Source: Actinomycetota bacterium (lineage in GTDB: Bacteria > Actinomycetota > Actinomycetes > Nanopelagicales > Nanopelagicaceae). Taken from it: a stretch of 49,693 bases of DNA. Positions 29,357 to 37,973 of the stretch are shown one piece after another. The stretch is from NCBI GenBank assembly GCA_010030895.1, contig RHBS01000002.1:1-49693 (forward strand), in the 5' to 3' direction. The position numbers and the translations under genes are program-made. Numbering within the stretch: the stretch's first letter is position 1; the number at the start of each line of letters is the position of its first letter. The notes under the pieces are model-generated. The model was given only the letters and a program-made list of their open reading frames with translations. It was not told the origin of the DNA and ran no database searches.

Positions 29357-30352
29357 TTAATTATCTATCCGATTAATTAAGCCAGACTCCTCTAATGCAT
29401 TCCAGGCTGCCTCAGGAATATTTCGATCAAAATCTTCAATATTTGCACTTAACTCTGCCACACTTCTTGATCCGGTAACTACGCAGGTTACTGCTGGATG
29501 GCGAAGTGGAAATTGAATTGCAGCAGCGGTAAGTGGAATGTGAAAATCTGCGAGTAATTTCTGAATTTGTTTAACTTTTTTCAAAATCTCATCAGTAACT
29601 GGAACATAATTATATGTTGATTGTGGTGTTGGATTTGCAAGCACTCCAGAGTTATAAACTCCACCAACCATCACCCCAGTTTGTTTTCTTAAACACTCTT
29701 TAAATAACTCTTCCTGAGCTGATTGATCTAGAAGCGAGTATCTACCTGCAATCAAGATAATATCTAAATCCATCTCCTTTACTGCTTTTGTGGCATATGA
29801 ACAGATGTTCATTCCAACGCCAACTCCCTTAATCACACCTTGCGATCTAAGTTCATCTAATACTGGATATGAGTTTTTAATCGCCTCATCTATTCGCTCA
29901 TCAGCATCATGAATTAGGGCAATATCAATGGATGAAATTTTTAAACGGCTCAGACTCTCTTCAATTGATCGAAGGATTCCATCTCTAGTGAAATCAAAAA
30001 CTGGAAAGATTGTGGGATCTACTCCTATGAAGGGAGCTAACCCTTCAACTTTGCCAGCGATCTCCTCTGGTGCAAATTTTTCTAAGACTCGGCCCACCTT
30101 GGTTGAGATGACAAAAGGTTTATTGGTTTTTCCGAGTGCAGAGCCAATCATTTTTTCTGCATTGCCATGACCATAAAGTGGTGCGGTATCTATAAAATTT
30201 ATTCCAGAATCTAAAGCAGCAAGAATAGTTTTCTGGCCCTCTTCATCAGATACCGCTGTGAATAAACCACCAAGTGGTGCTGAGCCCAAGGCAAGCTTTG
30301 ATACATACCTATCGATACGTGGGATTTTTACAAGTTCGCTATGTCTGGCCAT
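29357..30352 (-). CDS. Aldo/keto reductase (L-fucose/D-threo-aldose dehydrogenase-like)
   Basis: LGSAPLGGLFTAVSDEEGQKTILAALDSGINFIDTAPLYGHGNAEKMIGSAL; STKVGRVL. Confidence 0.88.
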   Translation of the reverse strand: MARHSELVKIPRIDRYVSKLALGSAPLGGLFTAVSDEEGQKTILAALDSGINFIDTAPLYGHGNAEKMIGSALGKTNKPFVISTKVGRVLEKFAPEEIAGKVEGLAPFIGVDPTIFPVFDFTRDGILRSIEESLSRLKISSIDIALIHDADERIDEAIKNSYPVLDELRSQGVIKGVGVGMNICSYATKAVKEMDLDIILIAGRYSLLDQSAQEELFKECLRKQTGVMVGGVYNSGVLANPTPQSTYNYVPVTDEILKKVKQIQKLLADFHIPLTAAAIQFPLRHPAVTCVVTGSRSVAELSANIEDFDRNIPEAAWNALEESGLINRIDN

Positions 30353-30425
30353 ATTCGCAATAGTATAGGAAGGTGTTGAGATAGTTAATGGCGCTCAACT
30401 ATTGAGATAAGTAGAGAGAGTTGTA

Positions 30426-31175
30426 ATGGCCCAAGAGTTTGAAGGTTTAGTAGCGATAGTAACTGGTGCTGGTTCTGGTATTGGCCTTGAGGTCACCAAG
30501 GAGTTAAGCGCTAAAGGTGCAAAGGTTTTTGGTTTTGATATTAATCAGGGCCAAATGCAGCCTTTCGCAACTTTTATTGAGTGCGATATTGGTGATTCTA
30601 AATCAGTGACAAACGCCTTTAATGAATTTAGTAGATCCTCTAAATCATTAGATATTTTAATAAATAATGCCGGAATTGGATCACTTACTACTGTAGAAAA
30701 TGAAAGTGATGAAGTTTGGCAAAAGGTATTAAATGTGAATGTTATTGGAACTGCTCGGGTTTCAAGACTAGCTATACCTTTACTTAGGCAGAGTAAAAAT
30801 GCGGCAATTGTAAACACAGCATCTGTTGCTGCCATCGATGGTATTCCAAATCGGGCTGCATACAGTGCCTCAAAGGGTGCTGTTCTTACATTAACACTTG
30901 CGATGGCAACTGATCACTTAGGTGATGGCATAAGAGTAAATGCTGTAAATCCTGGAACTACAGATACTCCGTGGGTTAAAAGATTATTAGATCAAGCAAG
31001 TGATGCTAAAGTTGCCAAAACTGCTTTGGAGGCAAGACAGCCAATGGGAAGATTAGTTTCGCCGACTGAAATTGCAAGTGCTATCGTTTTTCTAGCTAGT
31101 CCTAAACAAGCTGCGGTGACTGGAACTTCCATAAACGTAGATGGTGGATTGCATTCACTAAGGATTCCTAAATAA
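30426..31175 (+). CDS. Short-chain dehydrogenase/reductase
   Basis: AIVTGAGSGIGLEVTKELS, INNAGIG, YSASKGAVLTLTLAMA. Confidence 0.92.
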   Translation: MAQEFEGLVAIVTGAGSGIGLEVTKELSAKGAKVFGFDINQGQMQPFATFIECDIGDSKSVTNAFNEFSRSSKSLDILINNAGIGSLTTVENESDEVWQKVLNVNVIGTARVSRLAIPLLRQSKNAAIVNTASVAAIDGIPNRAAYSASKGAVLTLTLAMATDHLGDGIRVNAVNPGTTDTPWVKRLLDQASDAKVAKTALEARQPMGRLVSPTEIASAIVFLASPKQAAVTGTSINVDGGLHSLRIPK

Positions 31176-31420
31176 TGAATCAATTAAATAATTATCGATT
31201 TGGCTCCTATGCCTTGCTGGCAATGGGATTAATAAACTTAAGGTATCAAAGTGGCTCTGACGGAAATCTTTCAAGTAGCTCACTATTAATTGTCACCGGT
31301 TTACTGGTTTTTCTTTTAACCTTTATCCCTCGCATCTCATCTACATTATTAAATAAATCAGTCAAAAGAGTTTCACTTATACTGTTTATTGCATTAGTTG
31401 TTTATGGCATATTAATTTAA
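31175..31420 (+). CDS. Small hypothetical membrane protein
   Basis: 81 aa, about 3 hydrophobic segments; overlaps preceding stop. Confidence 0.6.
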   Translation: MNQLNNYRFGSYALLAMGLINLRYQSGSDGNLSSSSLLIVTGLLVFLLTFIPRISSTLLNKSVKRVSLILFIALVVYGILI

Positions 31421-31425
31421 CAATT

Positions 31426-31686
31426 ATGGAGCTTTCCCAAATAAAGCTGCGTTGGAATGAAGTGTTAGATCTTTTACTGGAAAAAGATCGAATTGCCTGG
31501 CTAGCATTTTTTGATGCCAGATTAGTATCCTTTGAAGAGAACCAATTAACCTTAGATTTTGCTGATAGCCAAAAGTTTGCAAACCCTCATGATTTTAAGA
31601 AATCTCGTAATCCATCCCACACTCAACTACTAATTGAAGCAATTAAAACAGTTTTTGGTATTTCACCCACAATAATAGAGCGGTGA
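31426..31686 (+). CDS. Small protein resembling a stand-alone C-terminal domain of DnaX (gamma/tau)
   Basis: LRWNEVLDLLLEKDRIAWLAFFDARLVSFEENQLTLDFADSQKF...LLIEAIKTVFGISPTI has the W..VLd..R..W...dA.lv....L.l.F spacing of DnaX C-termini. Confidence 0.5.
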   Translation: MELSQIKLRWNEVLDLLLEKDRIAWLAFFDARLVSFEENQLTLDFADSQKFANPHDFKKSRNPSHTQLLIEAIKTVFGISPTIIER

Positions 31687-33305
31687 AAAGAGTAGCTGTT
31701 TATTTATCAGTAGTTGTCGCTGCCACTTGCCTTACACCAACTCAAAATGCATTTGCTAGTAAGAGCTCAGTCTCACTCCAAGTTCAAAGCACACCAAATG
31801 CCGGTGAATCAATAGTTACTTTTTATGGACAGGTAAAGCCTGCTGCTAAGGCCAGAATAGAGATTAGTTCATTTGATGGAATTGCTTGGAAAGTTACGCC
31901 ATTTAAAACTACTTCAAGTAAAAGTGGGGCTTGGCAAATAACTGCGGTGGCAACTGCAATTAAGGCAGAGGGACAGTATCGAGCTACTGCCTATATTAAA
32001 AATAAAAAAAGTATCTCTAAGCCAGCTAATTTTAAAGTTGATAATTCAAAAACTTTTCCCGACCACAATGCACTTTTTATTACTCCTGAGACAAGTAAGT
32101 TAACTGGTGGTCGGATAAAGGGATCAGATATAAGTAGATGGCAGCACCCAAATGATCAACCAATTGATTTTAAGCAGATGTTTGATGCGGGGATACGGTT
32201 TGTAATTATTAAGGGATCTGATGCGCAAGAAAAAGCAGATATTGAAACTATGAAATGGTTAGTTGGAGATCGAAATGCAGCTCAAGCTGCAGGTCTTTAT
32301 ACCGGTATGTATCACTTTGCATATCTGCCAAATAGCACAGATGAAGAGTATGTAATTAGAGATGCTAAAGCTCAAGCACAAAAAGTAATTTGGCGGTTAG
32401 CAACTTTAGGTGGCTATAATGAAAGAGATTTACCTGTCGCATTAGATCTTGAAAATAACTGTGTTAAAAAAAGTAGCTCGGGAGTTTGTACTAAATTTTT
32501 GCCTAGAAGTTTAGTAACTCTGTGGGCGGAGACTTGGCTTGAAACTGTTGAAGCAAAAACTGGTCGAAAGCCAATTTTATACTCTTATGCTCAGTTTCTA
32601 GAGAGTGCCATGACAAGAAGTGAAAAGCTCAGGCAATATCCACTATGGCTTGCACATTATGGAATTAATCCAGCTGATCCACTTACCCAACCAGGTCAGC
32701 GACCTGCAATTGGTTGCTTTGTTCACTCTTGGAGCACGGCAAATTGTTCATCGCAGTGGCAGATATGGCAGTACTCATCATGTGGCATTGGTAAAAGGTA
32801 TGGCGTACCAAGTAATAGATTAGATTTAAATGTTTTCAGGGGAACTTCAGATACATTTCTATCACTTATTAAAGGCAAGTGGCAGCCAGAGCCTGCCGAT
32901 ATGATGCCCATTAATGAACCGACTGCAATTAATTTAATATCGGTAAATTCAACCGATACAAATAAACCAGTTGAAGTAAATGTTGAGGTCTTTAGAAATA
33001 TTGGAACTCCGGTTGTTACTGGAACAGTTGTTTTTAGACCACTTGATGAAAAGGTAAAGGTTAAGAAACAAAGTGCAGTCAGAGCTGCAAGTGGTAGATG
33101 GGAATTAAAAATTGAGGGATTACCTGCCGGTTTAACAGCTGGGACCTTAAATTATGTAGATATCTCAAAAACACATGCAGATAATCAACTTCCACTTTCC
33201 ATAAACTTGATGCAGGGCCCAGAACTACCAACACCTACTCCAACACCTAAGCCAACTCCTACTAAACGGCCTGGGGATAGTTGCGCTAAACAAATAAAAC
33301 ATTAA
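31683..33305 (+). CDS. Secreted glycoside hydrolase family 25 (lysozyme-like) protein
   Basis: Signal peptide; KGSDISRWQHPNDQPIDFKQMFDAGIRFVIIKGSDAQ; LYTGMYHFAYLP; LPVALDLENN; WQIWQYSS; C-terminal Pro/Thr-rich tail. Confidence 0.88.
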   Translation: MKRVAVYLSVVVAATCLTPTQNAFASKSSVSLQVQSTPNAGESIVTFYGQVKPAAKARIEISSFDGIAWKVTPFKTTSSKSGAWQITAVATAIKAEGQYRATAYIKNKKSISKPANFKVDNSKTFPDHNALFITPETSKLTGGRIKGSDISRWQHPNDQPIDFKQMFDAGIRFVIIKGSDAQEKADIETMKWLVGDRNAAQAAGLYTGMYHFAYLPNSTDEEYVIRDAKAQAQKVIWRLATLGGYNERDLPVALDLENNCVKKSSSGVCTKFLPRSLVTLWAETWLETVEAKTGRKPILYSYAQFLESAMTRSEKLRQYPLWLAHYGINPADPLTQPGQRPAIGCFVHSWSTANCSSQWQIWQYSSCGIGKRYGVPSNRLDLNVFRGTSDTFLSLIKGKWQPEPADMMPINEPTAINLISVNSTDTNKPVEVNVEVFRNIGTPVVTGTVVFRPLDEKVKVKKQSAVRAASGRWELKIEGLPAGLTAGTLNYVDISKTHADNQLPLSINLMQGPELPTPTPTPKPTPTKRPGDSCAKQIKH

Positions 33306-33329
33306 TCCCCGTCCACTACAGTTAGCCAC

Positions 33330-34436
33330 ATGAAGCAACAGCTACCAGGTGGAGTTACTCGCCAAAATCTTAAACTTTCTGATGGTAGGGATATTTATTA
33401 TTACGATACTAAGGATATTGATCGCAATGCAGTTGATAGCAGAGCTGATCAAGCTCAGCCTGGCATCGGTCACTTACGCTTAGATCTACTAGTAAATGAG
33501 TGGGTCGTAGTTGCATCCCATAGACAGCACCGGGTGTTTTTACCACCTAAAGAGTTATGCCCTCTTTGTGCATCAACTAAGGAAAAACAAACAGAGATTC
33601 CAGATAGTGATTATGAGGTGGCGGTTTTTACAAATCGAGCACCGGCATTAACCGCTCCAAACCCAAATTGGAAATTGCCTCAAATCAATGGAGTTGAGAC
33701 ACCAAATCCAGATGCTGCTGGTGCCTGTGAAGTTGTTTGCTATACCTCAGATCATGGAACAAGTTTTGCCAAGTTACCGATTAAGCAAATTAGGGCAGTG
33801 CTTGAGGCATGGAAAAATCGAGATGCCGAGTTATCAAAATTGCCATATATCCAACATATTTTTCCCTTTGAAAATCGGGGTGAGGAGGTTGGAGTAACAA
33901 TTTCCCACCCACATGGTCAAATTTATGCCTACTCATTTATTCCACCAAGAGTAGAGCGGATGTTAAGTGCGGCTCAAGATTACTTAAAGCAAACCGGCCG
34001 AGTTCTACTAGATGATTTAATTAAGCGAGAAATCAAAGATGAAAAGCGAATAATTGCTCAAAATAGTGAATGGATTGCATATGTGCCATTTGCTGCTAGG
34101 TATCCATTTGAAATACATCTTGCCCCATTACGTAGTGTTGCTCGAATGAGTCAATTAGATGAAAAACAATCTGAGACATTTCCAGAAATTGCAAAGGAGA
34201 TCTTAACTCGCCTAGATGGAGTTTTTGGAATTGAGATGGCATACATTGCATCTTGGTATCAATCACCAGTAAATGTTGGAAGCGACTGCATGCGACTTCA
34301 TTGGCAAATAGTTTCTGTAAGACGCCAGCCTGGAAAATTAAAGTATCTCTCTGGCTCAGAATCTGCCATGGGAGCCTTTATTATGGATTTAGAGCCAGAG
34401 CAATCTGCAGATCAACTTCGACAAGTAAAATTGTAA
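33330..34436 (+). CDS. galT: Galactose-1-phosphate uridylyltransferase
   Basis: LLVNEWVVVASHRQHRVFLPPKELCPLC; VTISHPHGQIYAYSFIPPR (HPHGQ active site). Confidence 0.93.
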   Translation: MKQQLPGGVTRQNLKLSDGRDIYYYDTKDIDRNAVDSRADQAQPGIGHLRLDLLVNEWVVVASHRQHRVFLPPKELCPLCASTKEKQTEIPDSDYEVAVFTNRAPALTAPNPNWKLPQINGVETPNPDAAGACEVVCYTSDHGTSFAKLPIKQIRAVLEAWKNRDAELSKLPYIQHIFPFENRGEEVGVTISHPHGQIYAYSFIPPRVERMLSAAQDYLKQTGRVLLDDLIKREIKDEKRIIAQNSEWIAYVPFAARYPFEIHLAPLRSVARMSQLDEKQSETFPEIAKEILTRLDGVFGIEMAYIASWYQSPVNVGSDCMRLHWQIVSVRRQPGKLKYLSGSESAMGAFIMDLEPEQSADQLRQVKL

Positions 34437-34676
34437 TTACTCAACTGGGGTAATTGAAATAACCTCAACCCCGCCAATTGAATTTAAAACATTAAGTAAA
34501 TCAGTTGGATCACTACCCGGTACTGCAATTGTGATGTCATCAATTCCTTTTCCGTTTTCGCTACGAAGAACTACTAGGCCACGAATATCTCCGCCGGCAA
34601 AACCAATCGCAGATGCCACCGCACCAAGGGAACCTGGTCGGTCTGGTAACGAGATTTGAACTCGATATAGCGCCAT
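34437..34676 (-). CDS. Single ACT-domain protein
   Basis: MALYRVQISLPDRPGSLGAVASAIGFAGGDIRGLVVL; ATG 1 nt after the tRNA-Asn 3' end. Confidence 0.85.
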   Translation of the reverse strand: MALYRVQISLPDRPGSLGAVASAIGFAGGDIRGLVVLRSENGKGIDDITIAVPGSDPTDLLNVLNSIGGVEVISITPVE

Positions 34677-34677
34677 G

Positions 34678-34750
34678 CTCCCTGACTTGGACTCGAACCA
34701 AGAACCTGCCGGTTAACAGCCGGCTGCTCTGCCAATTGAGCTATCAGGGA
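34678..34750 (-). tRNA. tRNA-Asn (GTT)
   Basis: Minus-strand TCCCTGATAGCTCAATTGGCAGAGCAGCCGGCTGTTAACCGGCAGGTTCTTGGTTCGAGTCCAAGTCAGGGAG: full cloverleaf, anticodon GTT, GGTTCGAGTCC T-arm, CCA not encoded. Confidence 0.97.
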
Positions 34751-34800
34751 ATACGTCAATCTTGTTTAAGGATTAGCGAGGGTAAATAGTATCGAATAAA

Positions 34801-34816
34801 AGTTTGTGCTCAAACT
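34801..34816 (-). terminator. Weak terminator-like hairpin downstream of dnaG
   Basis: Minus strand AGTTTG-AGCA-CAAACT followed by TTTATT; only a 6-bp stem. Confidence 0.3.
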
Positions 34817-34832
34817 GTTGGCTAAAACTGGC

Positions 34833-36641
34833 TTAACTCTCCCCTAGCGCCAACTCTTTTTGTACCCGACGGGCAGCCTCCATACCAACTAGTTTTGTAA
34901 AAATCTCTTGATACTGCGCTTCATTTTCAACCGGATTTAATCTCTGCAGTGTTGATTTGATCTCCGCAATTAATCTACTAAGCGCAACTTCACGAAGTCG
35001 AGCAAAGATACTAGTTATATACCGATCTGAAACCTCACCGTCAGTTCTAATTGGTTCAACAGTTAACTCAGTAATCAATGACTTTAATTCATCAGAATCT
35101 GCTTTATTAATTAGCTCTTGAATATTTAACTCACTTTGCTGATCAATTAAAACTCGTAGTTGGTTATAAAGTGGAAATGAAAAGGCCGCCGCTTCTAGAT
35201 CTACCCAGCTAGGTGCTAACTCTGGCATTTGTAATTTAACCTTTAACACCTCGCGCTCCAGCACTAAAATAGGATCAGTTAAATTCACCTTTGCTGGCGG
35301 TAGCCTCTCGATTGCACCTCCAGCTTTTTTAACGGCAGATGAAACTACATCTACCTCCATACCTAACCAGCCAGCTAGTAGTCGAACATACTCAGGCCTT
35401 AAGGAGGCATCCCGAATCTTTCCAATTAAAGGTGCGACTTGATTTAAGGCACCTACTCTTCCCTCAGCGGACTTAATATCATAATTTGCAATAACAGATT
35501 TGATTGCAAACTCAAACAATGGAACCCTCCGGGCAATTAAATTTCTTACCGCATCATCACCATGGGCCTGCCTTAATTCACATGGATCCATTCCATTTGG
35601 CTCAACTGCAACAAATGTTTGTGCGACAAACTTTTGATCATCTTCAAATGCTCTTAATGCTGCTTTTTGACCTGCAGCATCGCCATCAAAGGTAAAGATC
35701 ACCTCACCTCTAAATGCATCAGCATCCATAAGCAATCTTCGAATAATTCGGATATGTTCATCACCAAAAGCAGTTCCACAGGTGGCAACTGCTGTGGTGA
35801 CACCGGCTAGATGTGCCGCCATTACATCGGTATACCCTTCAACAATTACTACTTGACGATTTTTTGATATCTCTTTTTTAGCCATATCTAGGCCATATAA
35901 AATTTGATTCTTTTTATAGATAGGTGTCTCAGGAGAGTTTAGGTACTTAGGGCCTTGATCAACATCATCAGCTGCTAATTTTCTAGCGCCAAAACCAACT
36001 ACATCACCAGAAATATCCTTTACTGGCCAAATCAATCTATTTCGATATCGATCAATAGGACCTTTACTTCCCTCTTTGATCAAGCCCGCTAAAGTTAATT
36101 CTTCATCGGTAAAGCCTTGACCCTTTAACTGCTTATAGAGCCCATCCCACTCATCTGGCGCATATCCAACATTAAAATTTTTAGCAGCATCACGATCAAA
36201 GCCCCGTTTTGTTAAAAAATCCCGGCCGTGTTGGGCAGCTGGTAATTGAATTTGCTCCTGATAAAAAATAGCAGCTGCAGTATTGGCTGCAACTAATCTC
36301 GATCTATTAACTGATGGAGCAGAACTACTTCCGGAGGTTTCATACCTAAGTGTGTAACCAATTCGATCAGCTAAGCGTTCTACAGTTTCCATAAAGGTTA
36401 GATGCTCCAATTTCATAATAAAAGCAATTACATCCCCACCAACTTGGCAACCGAAACAGTGAAAAAAACCCTTACTTGGGGTTACATGAAAAGATGGTGA
36501 TTTTTCATCATGAAATGGGCATAGACCTTTTTTCTGACCACCGCCAGCATTTTTAAGCTGAACATAATCAGCAACTACATCATCAATTGGAGAGTGGTCG
36601 CGAACATATGCAACATCCTCATCCTTTATGCGCCCGGCCAT
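34833..36641 (-). CDS. dnaG: DNA primase
   Basis: CPFHDEKSPSFHVTPSKGFFHCFGC zinc finger; VVIVEGYTDVMAAH TOPRIM; FDGDAAGQKAALRAF. Confidence 0.97.
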   Translation of the reverse strand: MAGRIKDEDVAYVRDHSPIDDVVADYVQLKNAGGGQKKGLCPFHDEKSPSFHVTPSKGFFHCFGCQVGGDVIAFIMKLEHLTFMETVERLADRIGYTLRYETSGSSSAPSVNRSRLVAANTAAAIFYQEQIQLPAAQHGRDFLTKRGFDRDAAKNFNVGYAPDEWDGLYKQLKGQGFTDEELTLAGLIKEGSKGPIDRYRNRLIWPVKDISGDVVGFGARKLAADDVDQGPKYLNSPETPIYKKNQILYGLDMAKKEISKNRQVVIVEGYTDVMAAHLAGVTTAVATCGTAFGDEHIRIIRRLLMDADAFRGEVIFTFDGDAAGQKAALRAFEDDQKFVAQTFVAVEPNGMDPCELRQAHGDDAVRNLIARRVPLFEFAIKSVIANYDIKSAEGRVGALNQVAPLIGKIRDASLRPEYVRLLAGWLGMEVDVVSSAVKKAGGAIERLPPAKVNLTDPILVLEREVLKVKLQMPELAPSWVDLEAAAFSFPLYNQLRVLIDQQSELNIQELINKADSDELKSLITELTVEPIRTDGEVSDRYITSIFARLREVALSRLIAEIKSTLQRLNPVENEAQYQEIFTKLVGMEAARRVQKELALGES

Positions 36642-36686
36642 ATTCCTATCCTAGTTTGCTCACTAGACCTTTGAATTACCTACTTG

Positions 36687-37931
36687 TTAATTTGGCGCCA
36701 CCAAGCGGTCATGAAGCGCTTTGGCACCTGGATCGGTCAAAGAAGCGACTTGATCTATTACTACCCGAAGTCGCATCTGATCGGTATGTGCATTTTGCCA
36801 ATCCTGCAGAAAGAAACTCTCAAGAGTAGTAGGGGCACTTTCTAATATAGCTTCGACTAATTCTGTAAGTAATTTTTGCTGCTGTGCATATCGCAATTGT
36901 GAGGACTCGGCGTTAATCACATAATGCCCAGCAATTGATTTAAGTAAAGCTACCTCTACCCTCTGCGCTCTAGGCACAATTAAATTCGCGTTATATCGAG
37001 TCAGATCCCCATCGCCATACTTTTCCTGAGTTGCAACCTCAACTGATTGCGCAAATCTGCCAATAAGTTGACTGGCAAGATCCTTTAATCTGCCTAAGGA
37101 GCTATGAGAGCCATCATAATTTTTAGGCCAACATGAAAGTTGCTGCAAGGATTTTAAAGCATTTTCAAGTTCAACCTCAGTCACATCTGATAAGTAATCT
37201 TCTTTGGCTACTTTAAACAACTTTGGTAAGTCAATACTCAATTGATCCAATTTTACTTGCCCAGTAACAAGTGAGTCCTCTAGATCATGAACACTATAAG
37301 CAACATCATCAGACCAATCCATAATTTGTGCCTCCATAGAGGTCACACCTGGCTTTGCGCCTTGTCGATACCAATTAAAGATCTCTAAATCATCCTCATA
37401 AACTCCAAATTTTTCAGAATCCTTAACTCGACTCCAGGGATACTTGGTGGCGGCATCTAGAGTTGCTCTAGTTAAATTTAAACCAATTGATTTTCCATTT
37501 GGTAGAAGTGTTTTTGCCTCAAGTCTTATTAATAATCTAATACTCTGGGCATTACCCTCAAATCCACCACAACTTTTTGCAACCTGATTTAAGGCCATCT
37601 CGCCATTGTGACCAAATGGTGGATGTCCTAAATCATGAGCTAAGCATGCTCCCTCCATTAAATCTGGATCTGCACCTAAGGCTGCACCTAACTCTCGACC
37701 AACTTGAGCACACTCAAGTGAGTGTGAAAGTCTGGTTCTAGGAAAATCAGTTGCCCAAGGAACTGCTACTTGAGTTTTCGCAGCTAATCGGCGAAGTGCA
37801 AATGAGTGAATGATTCGAGCGCGATCTCTAGCAAACTCAGTTCGGCCACCTCGTTTTGCAGGTTCATCTAAATATCTTGCGCGATCATCAGCTGAGTAGG
37901 CAGGATGCTCAATTGCCTTTCGGATCACCAT
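36687..37931 (-). CDS. dgt: Deoxyguanosinetriphosphate triphosphohydrolase-like HD protein
   Basis: RTRLSHSLECAQVGRELG, CLAHDLGHPPFGHNGE, DWSDDVAYSVHDLED. Confidence 0.95.
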   Translation of the reverse strand: MVIRKAIEHPAYSADDRARYLDEPAKRGGRTEFARDRARIIHSFALRRLAAKTQVAVPWATDFPRTRLSHSLECAQVGRELGAALGADPDLMEGACLAHDLGHPPFGHNGEMALNQVAKSCGGFEGNAQSIRLLIRLEAKTLLPNGKSIGLNLTRATLDAATKYPWSRVKDSEKFGVYEDDLEIFNWYRQGAKPGVTSMEAQIMDWSDDVAYSVHDLEDSLVTGQVKLDQLSIDLPKLFKVAKEDYLSDVTEVELENALKSLQQLSCWPKNYDGSHSSLGRLKDLASQLIGRFAQSVEVATQEKYGDGDLTRYNANLIVPRAQRVEVALLKSIAGHYVINAESSQLRYAQQQKLLTELVEAILESAPTTLESFFLQDWQNAHTDQMRLRVVIDQVASLTDPGAKALHDRLVAPN

Positions 37932-37973
37932 TATTTAATCCTATCCAGATTAAAACTAAAATCTAAAACCAAT

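Noticed and set aside
33220-33305. Pro/Thr repeat tail (PTPTPTPKPTPT) at the GH25 C-terminus as a tandem DNA repeat of interest
   Set aside because: Short linker-like sequence common in secreted proteins; no domain follows and no evidence of phase variation.
34574-34759. Minus-strand ORF MTYSLIAQLAEQPAVNRQVLGSSPSQG...
   Set aside because: It is a translation of the tRNA-Asn gene running into the ACT gene; a known false-ORF pattern.
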